Positions 12,372 to 24,688 of a stretch of 64,000 nucleotides of DNA are shown here, one piece after another. The position numbers and the translations under genes are program-made. Every line of letters starts with the position of its first letter. Position 1 is the first letter of the stretch. The stretch lies in NCBI GenBank assembly GCA_003116995.1, contig BDSL01000001.1, forward strand, positions 2,666,001-2,730,000. Reading direction: 5' to 3'. Origin of the DNA: Yamagishiella unicocca (Eukaryota; Chlorophyta; Chlorophyceae; Chlamydomonadales; Volvocaceae). The notes below the pieces were generated by a model. It worked only from the letters and a program-made list of their open reading frames with translations. It was not told the origin of the DNA and ran no database searches.

Positions 12372-13181
12372 ACGTTGTGCTTGCATTTCGGGAACCAAGG
12401 ATAGCTTATTTATAGGGGTGGATGTGCCGCCCAGTCTAGCATGACTCTTAAGAGGGACGCAGGGCAGGCGTGCGATAATTTTTGCGCGAACGTAACAGGA
12501 GAGGACGTGTGGGAAGGTCAGGCGACGTGAAGCCAATTTTGGCTGTACAGGGGGGCGCCGTCGAAGGCCTCCGAAAACTCTTGTTTCTACGTTGCCGCGT
12601 CTTGACGCCATGGTAACCTAGACTGCATTCCGTGGTCTGGGCTTGTACCGATTTCCTTTCGTGGATGTTTATATAAGTAATCTTTCCTCTGCGCGGTTAC
12701 GTCTTGCTCAGGTAAACATGTGGGGTATGGCCTCCGGCGTTGTCCCTAGTCCGGCTCGGGAGGCCCATAGTAGCAGTTTATATCTTTGTACTCCCCCAGC
12801 GAACCTCATGCGGGTTTTTTCGGTTGTCACGTCTATGCACATGTATTGATTGGACACCTGTCCTCTTCCTCTTCACATCTCCACCTTCCCCGTAATCTTT
12901 ACGTCTTCCCTTGCCATTGATTGGTTGCTAATCCGGGCGCCGGTGGCCGTGCCGTAGTTGGAAAGGCTGGATAAGCTGTCCGACGAACCTGACAGGCCTG
13001 ACAATCTCGTGAATAAATTAAATTCCCCTGCGCGTGCATGGGTAGACGTAAATTTGGCACATCAGCGGGTGCTCCTTGAGGGAGCGACATTGCGCGCCAA
13101 CTTGCCAATTGCATGTTGTGCGTTGCCCTGTACGGATCCGCACGTGACTATTTAGGAAGCACTGTGAAGCTGCTTGTCCAA

Positions 13182-13186
13182 TGTAA
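13182..13186 (+). terminator. Poly(A) signal TGTAA of the low-complexity gene
   Basis: First clear TGTAA noticed downstream of the stop at 12371, giving a 3' UTR of about 810 nt. The region between holds no other gene I can support. Confidence 0.4.
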
Positions 13187-13576
13187 TATTTATCGCGAGC
13201 CCCCTGTTGCCCCCATCTTCACTGCGCGGTGCTCCATCGCCCACGGGCCCACACGTGTACTCAGCAGCCTCTGGTTTCCCAACCATGTTACTGGGCGGAG
13301 GTGTGTGCAACAACAGCGGCGGCTAACTTACGGTGCGCTCTGAGTAGGCTCTGAGGCGGACGCTGTTGACAAGGCAACTCGGCTGCACGTTAACGTCCAT
13401 TGCGGCCCTTGTCATCTCCCCCCGGCTAAGACACTCGTCCCCACCTCACACGGTTGATATGCCGTGCACCAACCTCAATAAACGATTTATGGAATATGTT
13501 GGACTACAATGTTTGGCTGCTTTTGTTGGCGTGGCAGCTAGGCCGCCACGCAGGATCACGCAGTCGTGCTTTCCCA

Positions 13577-13899
13577 TCAAAGTACCCTCGATTTTGAAGT
13601 GGTTGGTGGCCTCTTCTCTGCGCCCTCGGATGGGTTTGCCCTGCACAAAGATGGATCGAATGGCACTTGAGTCCGCCTACCTACCTTGCAGTGAAGTTGC
13701 AACAACCCCCTGCGGCCGCCGTCGATACCGAAAGACACATTTCCGACACGCTACGGATACGCTCTGACAAACACCCTAGAGGACTTCTGCAGCCCGTCCA
13801 CGATAACATTGGACAGCACTATCCACTTTTACGCGTAGCATATAACAGCAGTCCTGCCCGGGCCTTCATGCAGAACCGCAAGTACTCGAGAGCCAACCG
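13577..13899 (-). CDS. Candidate 3' exons of a small unknown gene
   Basis: Three consecutive minus-strand exons join with correct phase: 13899-13833, 13786-13685 and 13640-13577. Donors read GTAAAA and GTAGGT, and acceptors end in CAG. The predicted peptide contains VGSRVLAVLHEGPGRT, then SPLGCLSERIRSVSEMCLS, then SEGAEKRPPTTSKSRVL and a stop. The last intron is only 44 nt. The first exon needs a phase-1 partner; an ATG followed by C and a GTAGGC donor lies upstream in the 13900-14036 interval and would give a protein of about 78 residues. No family is recognised. The call rests only on splice and phase agreement and protein-like composition. Confidence 0.33.
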
Positions 13900-14036
13900 C
13901 TACAAGTCACCGCGCTATCAATCATCGCGCTGTTAACGAGTTCAGGCAAGATAGAGATGTTTTTACTGATCGAACCTATGCTCGCCTACGCATCCTCTTT
14001 CAGTATTCCCGAGTCCTGGTCCCGCGGTCTGGGATA

Positions 14037-14316
14037 TCAGACTTCATGGTCGTTAAGGTTTTCGTGTTGCCCATCGAGAGTCAATAAATCAACAAGGGTA
14101 GGATGGGCATTGGCGTCGCTCTGGAACGTCCTGGGCATGTGGCCAACCATCGGTTCTGTGAGCATCTGAATTTCCCCGAACGTTGTAATGAGAACGGACG
14201 GTTGCTATAAGGAATTGAAAAGGAAATCGTGAGGATCACTCTAAGAACTCAGAGAGAAGGTGGCGCACGATGCCCGTGCTACTGGTATTCGGAACAGCAA
14301 CCGGCCAGGTGAACAT
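14037..14316 (-). CDS. Candidate two-exon small gene divergent from RAMP4
   Basis: Exon 14316-14269 (MFTWPVAVPNTSSTGI, donor GTGCGC) joins in phase 0 to exon 14204-14037 (starts QPSVLITTFGEIQMLTEP, ends LNDHEV, stop). The acceptor TTCCTTATAG is strong. The product would be 71 residues with no recognised motif. The start lies 234 bp from the RAMP4 start codon in divergent orientation. It could be one gene with the exons at 13577-13899, but the second exon ends in a stop and has no phase-1 donor that would connect them. Confidence 0.35.
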
Positions 14317-14550
14317 CCTGCAAACGACATATAGTTGATATTACAGTGATGTCGTTGGGTCTGGCACTCCCTGTGCGCAACAGCTAGCAACAGGGTCGTA
14401 GACGTCGTACTGCGACGTGTCCGTGGAACTTTATGCATTGCGGACCCGCAAACCCACACATCTTTGAAGCCCACAATACAACATTGTAGTTGAGTGCTTC
14501 TTCTGCGGCTGCTGTACCCCATCCTTGGTACCCAACTTCCACCCAAGAAA

Positions 14551-15059
14551 ATGGTGAGTCGTGTCGCTTCCTTTCACCTGCTGCTGGTCTGTTCGGCTCG
14601 CGTGGGCTCACATATGTGCAAAGTAGTTTTAGAAAATAGACTCTGAGCGGCAAATCGGCCATTATCCTGCAGACTGTCTCCAAGCGCGTGGCCAATGCCA
14701 AGAGCGGCAAGTTCCACCAGGGCGTCCATAAGCGCGGTATCTCTGACGAGACCAAGCAGGTAGGATAATATCCAGGATCTTGTGAAGGCGACGTTCAGCG
14801 CACTTTCTAGGTTCGAGCCGATCTTGAGCGCTTCTTCCCACAACTCGCAGAAGAAGGTTAGCAAGCTGCCCGTAGGGCCGCTGATGCTGGGCTTCTTCAT
14901 CTTTGTGGTGATTGGCTCAGGTGGGTCAGATTGGCTTGGCATTCGCGAAGCGCGTTTTGGTTGTTTCTCATCTGGCGACTAAGGTCATATTCATCCTGCC
15001 CTACAGCTATCCTCCAAATCATTCGGACTGCCACCAACCCGCGTGAGCTGCCTGCCTAA
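14551..15059 (+). CDS. RAMP4/SERP1, stress-associated ER membrane protein
   Basis: Four exons: 14551-14553 (ATG alone), 14673-14759, 14851-14920, 15007-15059. Together they encode 70 residues, the usual RAMP4 length. The N-terminal half is basic and cytosolic (MTVSKRVANAKSGKF). The C-terminal half holds the single tail-anchor segment (PLMLGFFIFVVIGSAILQII). RAMP4 associates with the Sec61 translocon and ribosome and helps stabilise nascent membrane proteins under ER stress. The first coding exon is just the start codon followed by GTGAGT, an arrangement that simple gene finders miss. The final residues TATNPRELPA sit in the ER lumen. Confidence is high because sequence, length and topology all match. 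Confidence 0.9.
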
Positions 15060-15445
15060 GCTACAACAACGAGGAGTCCTGGTGGAAGCATCGAACATTG
15101 TACACATAGGGCGATAGGGGCCGGTTTCAGTCGGTGCAGTACGATTGGTTTTTTGTGCCATCGTGCGCCATGGAATTAATTGCTATTCGTAGCAGCCGCG
15201 GAGGGCGATGCTGCACCTGCTGGGCATGGCGTGCGCAGTTCTGATAGGCACACGACGGATAGGCTGTTGAGACGTTTAAGGATGTGGGTTCAGTCGAATC
15301 TATGGCCTCCACGGTACATAAATTAACGTTTCCAATTTTGGAAGGCGGACATGAGTGACTCATTGAAAAATGGATATAGCTACCTGCAGGGATGTCTGAC
15401 GTTGTTCGGCCTCATTTTAAGGCGTGTCGATTACACACCACATTA

Positions 15446-15450
15446 TGTAA
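15446..15450 (+). terminator. Poly(A) signal TGTAA of RAMP4
   Basis: TGTAA lies 387 nt after the RAMP4 stop codon. The interval 15060-15445 appears to be 3' UTR without another gene. Confidence 0.5.
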
Positions 15451-15755
15451 CAAATGATTCATCATTAAGTAATTGGGTTATGCGCCCGTCTGCCAGCGTT
15501 TCATTTGAATCAATGTAATGAATGACCCGACCCGTAGGGATTGGAATTCCTCCCCCCCCCGTACGGTTTGAGATGGAAAGTCTGCATGCGGTGCGACCAT
15601 GCGTCGCGCATAGCGCTGAGACAGGTTGCCACAGCAAGCGACGAGCCCACGTTAAGGGTAAACATAACTGGTATGCCTACTGGTTCACATCCAATGCATG
15701 TGAGCTTTGAATAACGCCTCGTAAGGCCGTCCGCTAACGATCGGTCCGTGCCACT

Positions 15756-15760
15756 TTACA
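15756..15760 (-). terminator. Poly(A) signal (minus strand) of kinase gene A
   Basis: TTACA on the plus strand is TGTAA on the minus strand. It lies about 700 nt beyond the stop of kinase gene A at 16457. The region 15761-16456 is therefore probably 3' UTR; no other gene is seen there. Confidence 0.35.
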
Positions 15761-16456
15761 ACGTTCCGACCTGAATCCGACCGTCAGGAACCGTCCTCCG
15801 GAATCATAATGAAATTCATTACCATACCTGCCATGCTGTCATGCAGAGGTTCGTCCTCGTAAATGACTTCTATAGTCCTGCAAGGTCACACCCACTTCTA
15901 TGGTAGCAGCCCTTCTTTGTCACGCACCCAATCGCAAGCCGTCACCTGTTTTCACGACCCACGAGTCATTTTCACCCCAACAATGCCCAAAGCACATGAC
16001 CGAAGCACATCCACTCAGGTACCTTTCTCCCGTCATTCGTAACTCAGTTGGTTTTGCACATGCACCGTAGGAACGGGTCCAGTGAGGGGGCAGCAGCCCG
16101 TAGGCGGAATCACCTCTTCGCACCGCAAGGCCGCATGCACCCAAGTGCCCTTGCGCTGAGCGTCGCAGATGCGCTATCATCGATCAACTTTCTAGCGATC
16201 GTTGCCCACAGCTTGAAGCGCGAGCTCGACAGTCCGCATCACGCTTGCGTTCCCAAACGCTTCATAGAAAACATTTTCCGCCAGGACTACATACCTTAAC
16301 GGCTGAACCCTATGAACCCGAACACGCACGTTAGCGGCTGCGGTACCTGCCGTCACCCCCTCCCCCGCAGCCGCAGCCGCGGCCCAGCCTCCTACCCCCT
16401 CCAACGGCGCTCGCTCAACGCGGCACGGAAGCGTGCTGCTTGTGTAATGGCACCGC

Positions 16457-19400
16457 CTATTGGTGGGCTTGCTGCCCTTCCCCTACCGCCGCTGTGCCCG
16501 TCGCAGCCACCGCCGCAGCTGCCGCCTGCTGTCCAGCTCCCTGCTGGCCTGAATGGCCTGGCTGCTGCAGCTCCCTCACACCGGCCAGCCGCTCCAGCAC
16601 CTGTGCCATAGTCGGCCTGGCGCGCGGTGTCTCGTCCAGGCAGTCTCGGACCAGCTCGTGAACACTGGGGTCCACCCCGCTCGGCAGTCGGTCCTGCAGG
16701 CGCAGGATGCCGTGGACGACCTGGAAGTCGACCTGGGCCTTGTTGAGGCCGCCGTATAGCTGGTCGTCGATCCAGTATGCCAGCTGGTACAGGATGACGC
16801 CTGCGGATTGCGGGACAACAGCGCACCAACAACACAGCTTCACGCCTCAAAACAGGTTGGGCATTTCGAGCCAGCCGGCAGACGGCTTTTTGTCAGCATG
16901 AGGGTCACGGCCAGGCGGGTCGGAGCAGTCGCATCGCCGGAGACGAACAAAAAGGTGCGAGCTCCGGTTTGTTGATTGGTTGGTTGGTTGGTTGGTCGAG
17001 ACACGGTGATGACGTCACGCACCGTATGAATACACGTCGACCTTCTCGTCGTACGGAAGGGCGCGCAGCAGCTCCGGCGCCATCCAGAACGCGTGTCCGG
17101 CAGCGCTGCTGGACTGCACGTCGTTGCCCGCTAGGATGCGACTCAGCCCAAAGTCGCAGATCTGCGGGTGCCGCGTTCCACAGTGGGGGTCGACACGGCA
17201 GGCTGGGCTAGGTGTTGGGCTGGCGACTGAATGCAGGATCGGGTGCGGTGCGAGGCACACACACAACTCCTGCTCATACTCGCACACCGGGGAACACTAC
17301 GGTACCGTTGGCACAAACGGGCAACAGAAAACCAACTTGCCTTCACGCCCAGCGACGGCGCCGCCTCGAGCAGCACGTTGTTGGGCTTGAGGTCCCGGTG
17401 AATGACTCGCGAGCCCGGCAGGCCGTGTAGGAAGGCCAGCCCCTCCGCCAGCTGGCGCGCAATGGCTGCCCGTCGCACCGGGGTCAGCCAGCTCCGCCGC
17501 AGCCTCTCAGACTGCATGACGCCCTGAGGAGGCAGACGCGGCGGGGCGGGCAGGAAGGTGAGCGGCGGCAGCCGCACCGGATAGCGCTCTCGGGCGTCCT
17601 GGCCGCGAGGTTGCTGCCCCTCTCTTACGGAGCGCGTACCGTACGAGTAAGATCCCCCGCCTTCCGTGCCACCCAGGCCCCGTCCTCCGTGCCCTCCCCC
17701 CCTCCTCCCGGTTGCCTCAGCCCCTCACCTGCAGCGTGTGCGGGTAGAACGCCATCACCAGGCAGGTGCCCTCCCCCGCCAGATCCACGCTGCCCAGCAT
17801 GCGCGCGATCCGCTCGTGCGGCGGCAGCGCCGACAGGATGGCCACCTCGCGCTCCAGGGAGGACGCAGGGCTGCGCGACTCCCCGGCGCCGCCGGCGCTG
17901 GCCCCCCGCTTGACCACCTGCTTGATGGCCACGCGCGCTCCGCACCAGGTGCCCTCGAACACGGCTCCGAAGGCGCCCTGCTCGATCAGCCGCCCCCGGA
18001 CCAGCTGACCCGCGCCAACCCGCCACTGCTCCGCCAGCAGCGGCAGGTACTGCACGTCAAGCTCCCGGCCGCAGCCGCGGCCGTTGCCTGCCGCGTCGGC
18101 GTCGGCATCGTCGCAGCCCTCGTCTGCCCCCTCGGCGTCGTCCTCAGGGGCCCCCGCGTTGTCGGCGCCGCCGGCTCGGGCGGCGGGGCCTGCGTTGGCT
18201 GCGGCTGCGGGCTGCTGCTGCCGCTGCTTGGCCTTGCGCTCCTCGGCCCGCTGCGCCGCCTGGGCGCTGCGCAGCAGGCGGAAGATGGCGCCGTGCTGTC
18301 CCGCGTACTGCTGCGCCTCGCGATCCAGGCTGTCGGTGGCTGAGGGGTCGATGCCTGAAGGGGGGTTTGGAAGGAGAACCCGTGTACGGAAGGAAAAGCT
18401 TTTAGGGCAGACGTTTCGAGGTGCATGCTGACCCATGGAGGGGGGCGGCCGGGGCGCAGCGGTGGCATCGATGCGCCGTTGCGGCTCGAGGTCGTTACGG
18501 GCGCGAGGTTACTGTTCTGACGCATCCTCAAGAAACGAATTGCAAGGGCGGCGGGGCGGCACACATTGCAAGGGCGGCAGGGCGGTACATATACACACAC
18601 ACGCACACATACACACACGGCCGCCCTTACATGTCTTGTGCACGGGTGTCCTCGCTACCCCCCTCCCGCGGCCTCACCGTGGTCCAGCAGTAGCTGCACC
18701 ATCGCCAGGTTGCCCGCCCTGGCCGCCAGCATGAGCAGGGTGCGGCCGCGGATGTCCCGCACGTGCAGATCCGCGCCCGCGTCCGCCAGCAACGGAACAA
18801 TGATCACGTGGTCGGCCGTACGACCGTACTTGGCTGGGAGAGGGAAACAGGCAGGGAGCAGAGAGATGGGGAAATGGTCGGGGTGTGTTTTGGTGTTGCA
18901 GAGGGAGTAGCGGGGAGAGGCAGGCTTGGCGCCTACGTCAAATTGACAGGGAGAATGCGACGGTTGGGGGTCGCACGCCGTGCGAGAAGTACGACCGGTA
19001 CGACGCCAACGAGAACGCACCCGCCAGCATGGCCGGGGTAGAGCTGCCCTTGCTCTTGCCGTCCGGATGGCACTTGTACGACAGAAGCATCCGCACCAGG
19101 TCGGTCTGGCCCGCCAGCGCCGCGAAGTGCAGCGGCGTCCAGCCGTCCGCGTCTGGCTCGTCCGGCGAGAAGCCCTTGACGCGGATGAGCTGGGGCAGCA
19201 CCCGCATGTTGCCGCACCAGGCGGCGAAGTGGAGGCTGGTCATGGAAGGCTGGTGGGTTGGCGGGGAGCGGCGAAAGGGGGGAGGGGGCATAAAAACCGG
19301 CTGCACGGCATGGTAGGATCGATGGCGCAAGGTCTTCGGACACATACTTATGGGCGCATGCTGGAGGGGGGGGAGGGTAGGTTGGTCAAGGTGGTGGTGG

Positions 19401-22400
19401 TGAGGGGAAGATGCTGCCCGCGGTAACATACTGTAGCCCCGGACTCCATCTGTCTCACACGCGTGCACACACGTCCTGTTCTTCCCTATGTTCCCCCACC
19501 TACCTTGCACAGCCAGGGCATCTCCGGGTCTTCCTGCAGCATCTGCTCACGGATCATCATGCCGTCGATATTGGCGGTGCTGCGGTCGCGACCCGTAGCG
19601 TTGCTGTTCCCGGCGGTGGCGCCGCACCGCCACCGGAACACGAAGGCTCCGCATTGGATTCCCACCACCGGCGTCAGCTGCTCCCGTTCCGGCAGCCCAG
19701 TAAAGCGGCCGCAGTACTTCCCTGGACGGGCGAGTCCGCGCACAATGCCTTGCAGCTCCTTTCCCACAGGATGTGTGAGGAACAGTCCTTATTCGAATTG
19801 CAGTTACAAGCTTGCAACGGCTGGATGTGAGAGACGCGGCGGCTCCTTCGCGCTACCGTTACTGTCTGCCGCCCCTGGCACCGCCCGTCCCACCGGTCTC
19901 CCCTCACCCCCCCTGGAGCCCTCCGCCACTCACCGTTCAGCGTGAAGGCGGCGTTGCGGCCGCGGCGGTTCCAGAACAGCGCCACCGTGTCTCCGCTGCG
20001 CGCCTCCAGCCGAGCCCCTCCTCCAAGATCCGGAGTCAGCGCACCGCCGCGGAAGGCCTGGCCGTCACGGATACAGACCACGTGCGTGCTGGGGTGGTTA
20101 ATCACGGGGCAGGCTGCGGCCGCCGCGGCAGCGGCGGCCGCCGCGCCGGATGCCCCGTTCGGAGGCCCGGCGGCGGCGCGGCCCGAATGGGTAACGGGCG
20201 ACATCGCCGACCCAGCGGGGGCCAGGGCGGCTCGCCCCAGGGAAGCCAACGCCGTTCCTGACGCAGCGTGCGACATGCCGGGGGCGGCGGCGCCCCCTGC
20301 CGCAGCGGCGCCGGCGGTCGCGGCCCCTGCCTGGCTGCCGCTGCTGGTGTTGCTGCTGGCGGCCCCGGACAGTGCCTCGGGCGGGGGGCCCAGGCCCAGC
20401 CACACGTGGCCGCCGGGCGTGCCTGCAGGGGCGTGCAGCGGCGTGCTGTGAGCCCCTAGCTAGAGCTAACGGCTAGCAGCCAGCAGCCAGCCACGACATA
20501 GGCGTGAGGGTGTGTCACTGCTCGAGGAAAGTGCCGAGAGCGCCGCATCCCTGCTGGCGACTACGGGCCGACTCGAGCCGCGTCCGCTGCCCTACCACCA
20601 CCCACCCACCCACCCGCCCACCCGCCCACCCGCCCACCCACCCGCCCATCCACCCACCCGTCCACTCACCTATCCACCCGTCCACTCACCTACCCACTCG
20701 TTCACTCACCTACCCACGCACCCACCCACCCACGCACCCACCCACCCGCTTCAACGACCACCAGCTCAGCCAGCAGCCACCCAGTCGCCGGGTCCGGCTC
20801 CCCCGGCCAGTGCAGCCAAGCGCGGCTCGCCTGGTTGGGCGGCTGCGTGCGGAACTCCTCCTGGATCTCGTTCCACATCAGCAGCCCGGGAATCAGGGCC
20901 GGGCCCAGGGGCACGCCCGACGACAACGAGGGCGCCACTCCTCCGGGGCCACATAAGGGCGACAGCGGCGGCAGGCGGTAGGCCGAATCGCGGGACCCTG
21001 ACCGCTGAGACGGGTCCAACGGCGGCTGCGGATTGAGAATGAGGGCATCGGGGGGGGTGCCGGAGGAGGGCTGTCGCAGCTGCAGGTGCTTTGGAGTCGG
21101 TTGCGCGTGCGGCCGAGGCGGCGTCTGGGGGCGGCCGGAAGGCGCCTGCCCTGAAGGCAGGACGGCGGCGGCCGCGCTGAGCTGCCGGGCGTCGGGCCGC
21201 GCGATCGCTGCCTTGGGGCCCGCGTCGGGCGCCTCCGCTGAGGACGTGGCTGGCGGCAGGTGCTGCTGCTGCAGCTGCGAAGGCGAGGGCGACAGGTTCT
21301 TGCTCTGCGACGCCGAGAGCACCTGCCAAGGGGGCAAGGCGGCATGGCAGGCGAGCAGCTCTTCGGTTTGCGGCTTGCGGCCCCTCTTCTCCTGTCCATT
21401 GCCTGCTCCCCCTCCGGCACGCACGGCACAGCATGGCACGGCCCGCACCCCGCCTAACCAAGTCCTCCAGCATGCATCCCCAAACGTATGTCCCAAACGG
21501 GTCTTCCTTCGTACACGGGGTTTCCTCGCACCCCCCCTCCCCCCCATCACAGAACCCCTTCCCCTCTACCCTGCCCCGCTTACCACGCCAACATCGATCC
21601 CCATGCCGACACCCGCCCCGACGCTCGCAGCGTGGAAGGGCTGGTACGCCACCATGGCCGCCGCGCCCCTCCCTCTCCCGGGCCCCGGTCCCGTCAGCAC
21701 CAGCACACCGCCCGGGTAGCCCTCCGGTGGGAGGGTGGCTAGGAGCGCCTCTGCCAGGACGTGTCGCTGCAGCAGGATGGCGCGGTTGAGGGCCGAATAG
21801 CCGCAGGGGCTGTTGATGGCGGACACGATACACACGGCTGCTGCGTCGCTGGGGGGCGCGGGCGGGGGCGCCGCGGCGGTGGAGAAGGGCGTGACCCACT
21901 GGTTTGGCGCAGGCAGCGAGTCTGGCGGCACCGCGGCCTCGGCGAGCGCTGGCACGGCTGCGACGGCGCCTGGGCCGCAGTCCGCGGCGAGCAAGGCCGG
22001 TGGCGGTGGCGGGGCTGAGGCCGCTGACGCTGGGTCGGGCTGAGGGGGAGGCGCGGAGGGTGCTACAAGGGGCTGCGGTTGTGGTTGTGGTGGTTGTGGT
22101 GGTTGGGAGAGCGGCGAGGGTCGCGCGGCGGCGGCGAAGGGCGAGGGTCTGGTGGCGGTGACGAAGGGAGAGGGCCTGGCGGCCGTGGGGACGGCGGCAG
22201 CTGCGGGGATGGCGCCGACGTCGTTGGTGAGGGGCACGGCGGCCGCGGTTTGGGTGGCGGCTGCGGTGCGGTCAGTGGCGGTGGCGCCACCGGCGCCGGC
22301 TGTAGGAAGCGAGGCCGCTTTGGCGGCGGCGTTGGCGCCAGCTGGCGCCTGAAAGGGCGACTGTCGCTGCGCCGGGGGCCTACCGAAGGGCGAGGCGCGC

Positions 22401-24688
22401 GTAGGCGTGGCCGCAGGCCCCGCCAGCATTTGGGCCGCGTAGGCGAGCGCCACGGAGGGTGCTTCGCTCCGGTCGCCCTGCGCCGGGCTCGCCCGATTCG
22501 CCGCCGCAAACGGGGACACAGGCTGCTGCCGCGGATAGCCGCCGCCAAGACCGACGTGCGCGCCGCCGTTGGGCGGCTGGCTCGCCACCGGCGGCGGCAT
22601 CGCGGCGGCTACAGCCCCTAGTACCCCCTCCGCAGCCCCCGTTACGCCGCCGCGGGCCCCGCCGTCACCCCCACCGCCGAGGCAGTTGTCAGTGGTCCCT
22701 ACGATAACGCCGCCGTGACCAGGCGTGACCCGTGGGTCGCTCCCCTCCTCCGTCCCACGCCGCAGCTGTCCGCTGGCGGCGCTGTCGACCGTGAGATGCG
22801 GAGGCCTGGCGCCAAGGACAGGCGGGGGCGGCGCCGCCACTGGGACCCCCCCCGGGAGTGATTTCCCGACATCTTGGCCTCTGCCGCCTCCAAATCCAGC
22901 AGCAGCAGCAGCAGCAGCAGCCACATCGGTTGCGGGTACGGCGCCGGACGACGAGGCCCCCCGCAGCGACGACGCCTCACCAAACGCGGCGCGGACTGAC
23001 GGCGGCAGCGCACCGCGCCGGCGCAGCGGCTCGTGCAGCAGCCGGATGAAGGTCTGCAGCACCGCCAGGGCCTGGACCTCGTCCAGCCGACAGCCGCCGC
23101 CGCCGTCGCCGCCCTCCATCCCCACGCCAAGGCTGGGGCCCTGCAAGGGCACCACCGTCAGCCCCTGCTCCACCACCGCTGACGCCGACGCCCGGGCGCG
23201 TCCAGTGCTGCTTCCGCCACCGCCGCCGTCGTCGGACTCCGCCGCTACCCCATCCATAGGGCCCCACTGCGCGTCGTCCAGGTTCTGGATCCCGCTGCCG
23301 ACGCCGCTTACGGTGCTGCCCAGGCGCGACCCACATGACGCCACCGCCACCGCCAGGTCGCAGGGGGTGCGGCCGCAGGCGTCACGCGCATGTGGGTCGG
23401 CGCCCAGCTCACCCACCAGCACCTCGATCGCCGCCAGGTCGCCGCGCCGTACGGCGCAGTGCAGCGGCGTCCATCCCACGCAGCCCGCCGGCGCCGCCGG
23501 CGCCGGCCCCGCGCGCACGTCGACGCTGCAGCCCCCTGCCACCAGCACCCTCAGGGCGTCCATGCGGGCCGCCGCTGTGGCGAGGTGGATGGCCGTGAAG
23601 CCCTCCGCGTCGCGCAGCTGGCGCTGCTGCGACGTCGAATGCCCCAGCAGCATGCTGATCATGGTCGTGGAGCCCTGCATGGCAGCCAGGTGGAGCGCCG
23701 TCCGGCCCAGCGGGCCCCGGGTGTCGAAGGGGAAGACGAGGTGCAGCAGCCGCCTGGCCGCGTCCACTGCGCCTTGCAGCGCGGCGACGTGGAGGGCAGT
23801 CAGGCCGGCGGCGTTGGGTCGGAGGAGCACCGACTGGGCTGCGCGGAAGCCGTGCTGCGCGATGGCGTGGCGGAAGAGGACCTCCACCGCGGTCGTGTGG
23901 TTGCCGCTGGCGGCGAGGTGGAGGGGCAGCGCGCCCTCCGGCGGGGCGGACATGGCGGCCTGGTCGGCCCCGGCCTTGAGCAACAGCCTGCAGCACTCGC
24001 CGTGACCCAGCAGCGCCGCCTGGTGCAGGGCGTTGCGGCCAAAGGCGTCGGGGGCGTTGACGTCGCCGTTGGTGCTGACGGTGTAGTGGGCGGCGCCTCC
24101 GGCGCTGCTGCTGCGGCTGCTGCCGCTGCTGCTCGAGTCGGCCGGATTGCCGCCCATGTGGGGTAGCAGCAGGCGCAGGGTGGCCAGGTTCGCGCGGGAG
24201 ACGGCGTAGTGCAGCAGGGACCAGCCGCGGGCGTCTCGCAGCTGCAACAGGTCGGGCTGCGGCCGGCTGGAGATGGTGATACCCAGGAAGGACGCCCGAA
24301 CGCTGGTGAGGCTGCTGTGCCCCAAAATGAGCCGCAGGAGGTTCTCGTTCCGTTCCGCTGCAAGGTGCAGCGGTGAAGGACGGGATGGAGGCGGCCCCGG
24401 CGCAGTTACCAGGTGCCATGGCGACCCGATGTTCTTTGACGGGTCCCCTCCTGGCTTCCGCAACGGCCGCGTTCGTTTGCACGCGTGCTCCAGTAGCGCC
24501 TCCACGGCATCTACGTTGCCGGCCAGCACCGCGTGATGAAGAGGTGTAAGACCCGCCTGGTCGCGCACTGTGGGATCGACACCACTCCTGAGCAGCTTCT
24601 GCAAGGGTTGTTGATGCAGGATCGCCACAACCAGCGCGTCTGGCTCCGCTTCCGGCATTATGGACACGTTGGTTCTCTTCGTTAACAC
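16457..24688 (-). CDS. Ankyrin-SPRY-ankyrin-protein kinase, copy A
   Basis: Ten exons: 24688-21584, 21322-20746, 20455-19934, 19748-19504, 19249-19021, 18833-18678, 18354-17729, 17523-17341, 17161-17023, 16800-16457; 2,041 residues. Residues 1 to about 460 are ankyrin repeats (TPLHHAVLAGNVDAVEALL and others). A long Pro/Ala/Gly linker follows. A SPRY-like fold lies at about 1230-1480 (HVWLGLG ... FTLNG ... LTPVVGIQCG). Three further ankyrin units follow, then a TKL-type kinase at about 1745-2020. Kinase motifs are intact: EQGAFGAVF loop, VAIK lysine, VIHRDLKPNN, CDFGLSR, FWMAPELL. It should be an active Ser/Thr (TKL) kinase with two protein-interaction modules; the pathway is unknown. The intron after exon 8 has a GC donor. 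The start at 24688 could instead be the ATG at 24658. Copy B at 51-61 kb has the same domain order. Confidence 0.85.
16977..16998. repeat. TTGG microsatellite in a kinase A intron
   Basis: Five or more TTGG units between exons 9 and 10 of kinase gene A. No coding effect. Confidence 0.8.
18361..18425 (-). repeat. Dispersed ~60-bp element, copy 1, at an intron 3' end
   Basis: Read on the minus strand it runs from GCATGCACCTCGAAACG through TACACGGGTTCTCCTTCC into a C-rich run. It ends a few bases before the acceptor of kinase A exon 7 (start 18354), so it supplies much of the polypyrimidine tract. Two related copies lie at 21470-21540 and 42826-42880. Confidence 0.6.
18541..18625. repeat. Short duplication and CA microsatellite in a kinase A intron
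   Basis: TTGCAAGGGCGGC(A/G)GGGCGG occurs twice in a row and is followed by an imperfect ACACAC/CACATA tract. It sits between exons 6 and 7 of kinase gene A. Confidence 0.75.
19107..19246 (-). repeat. 140-bp block identical to copy B (gene-conversion tract)
   Basis: All 140 bases match positions 56114-56253. The block covers most of an ankyrin exon (from MTSLHFAAWCGN to TPLHFAALAG). Flanking exon sequence and the rest of both genes are widely diverged. Confidence 0.9.
20595..20755. repeat. CCCA/CTCACCTA simple repeat in a kinase A intron
   Basis: Runs of CCCA with interspersed CACTCACCTA units fill the donor side of intron 2 of kinase gene A. On the minus strand the repeat itself provides the GTGGGT donor of exon 2. 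Confidence 0.85.
21470..21540 (+). repeat. Dispersed ~60-bp element, copy 2
   Basis: Reads GCATGCATCCCCAAACG, then ATGTCCCAAACGGGTC, then GTACACGGGGTTTCC, into a C-rich run. It lies in intron 1 of kinase gene A, in the orientation opposite to the gene. Confidence 0.6.

Noticed and set aside
20098..20451. Ala-rich plus-strand frames opposite the SPRY exon
   Set aside because: Shadows of kinase A exon 3 on the other strand.
21566..24482. Several long plus- and minus-strand frames overlapping kinase A exon 1
   Set aside because: High G/C content opens all frames; only the ankyrin-coding frame shows repeat motifs.
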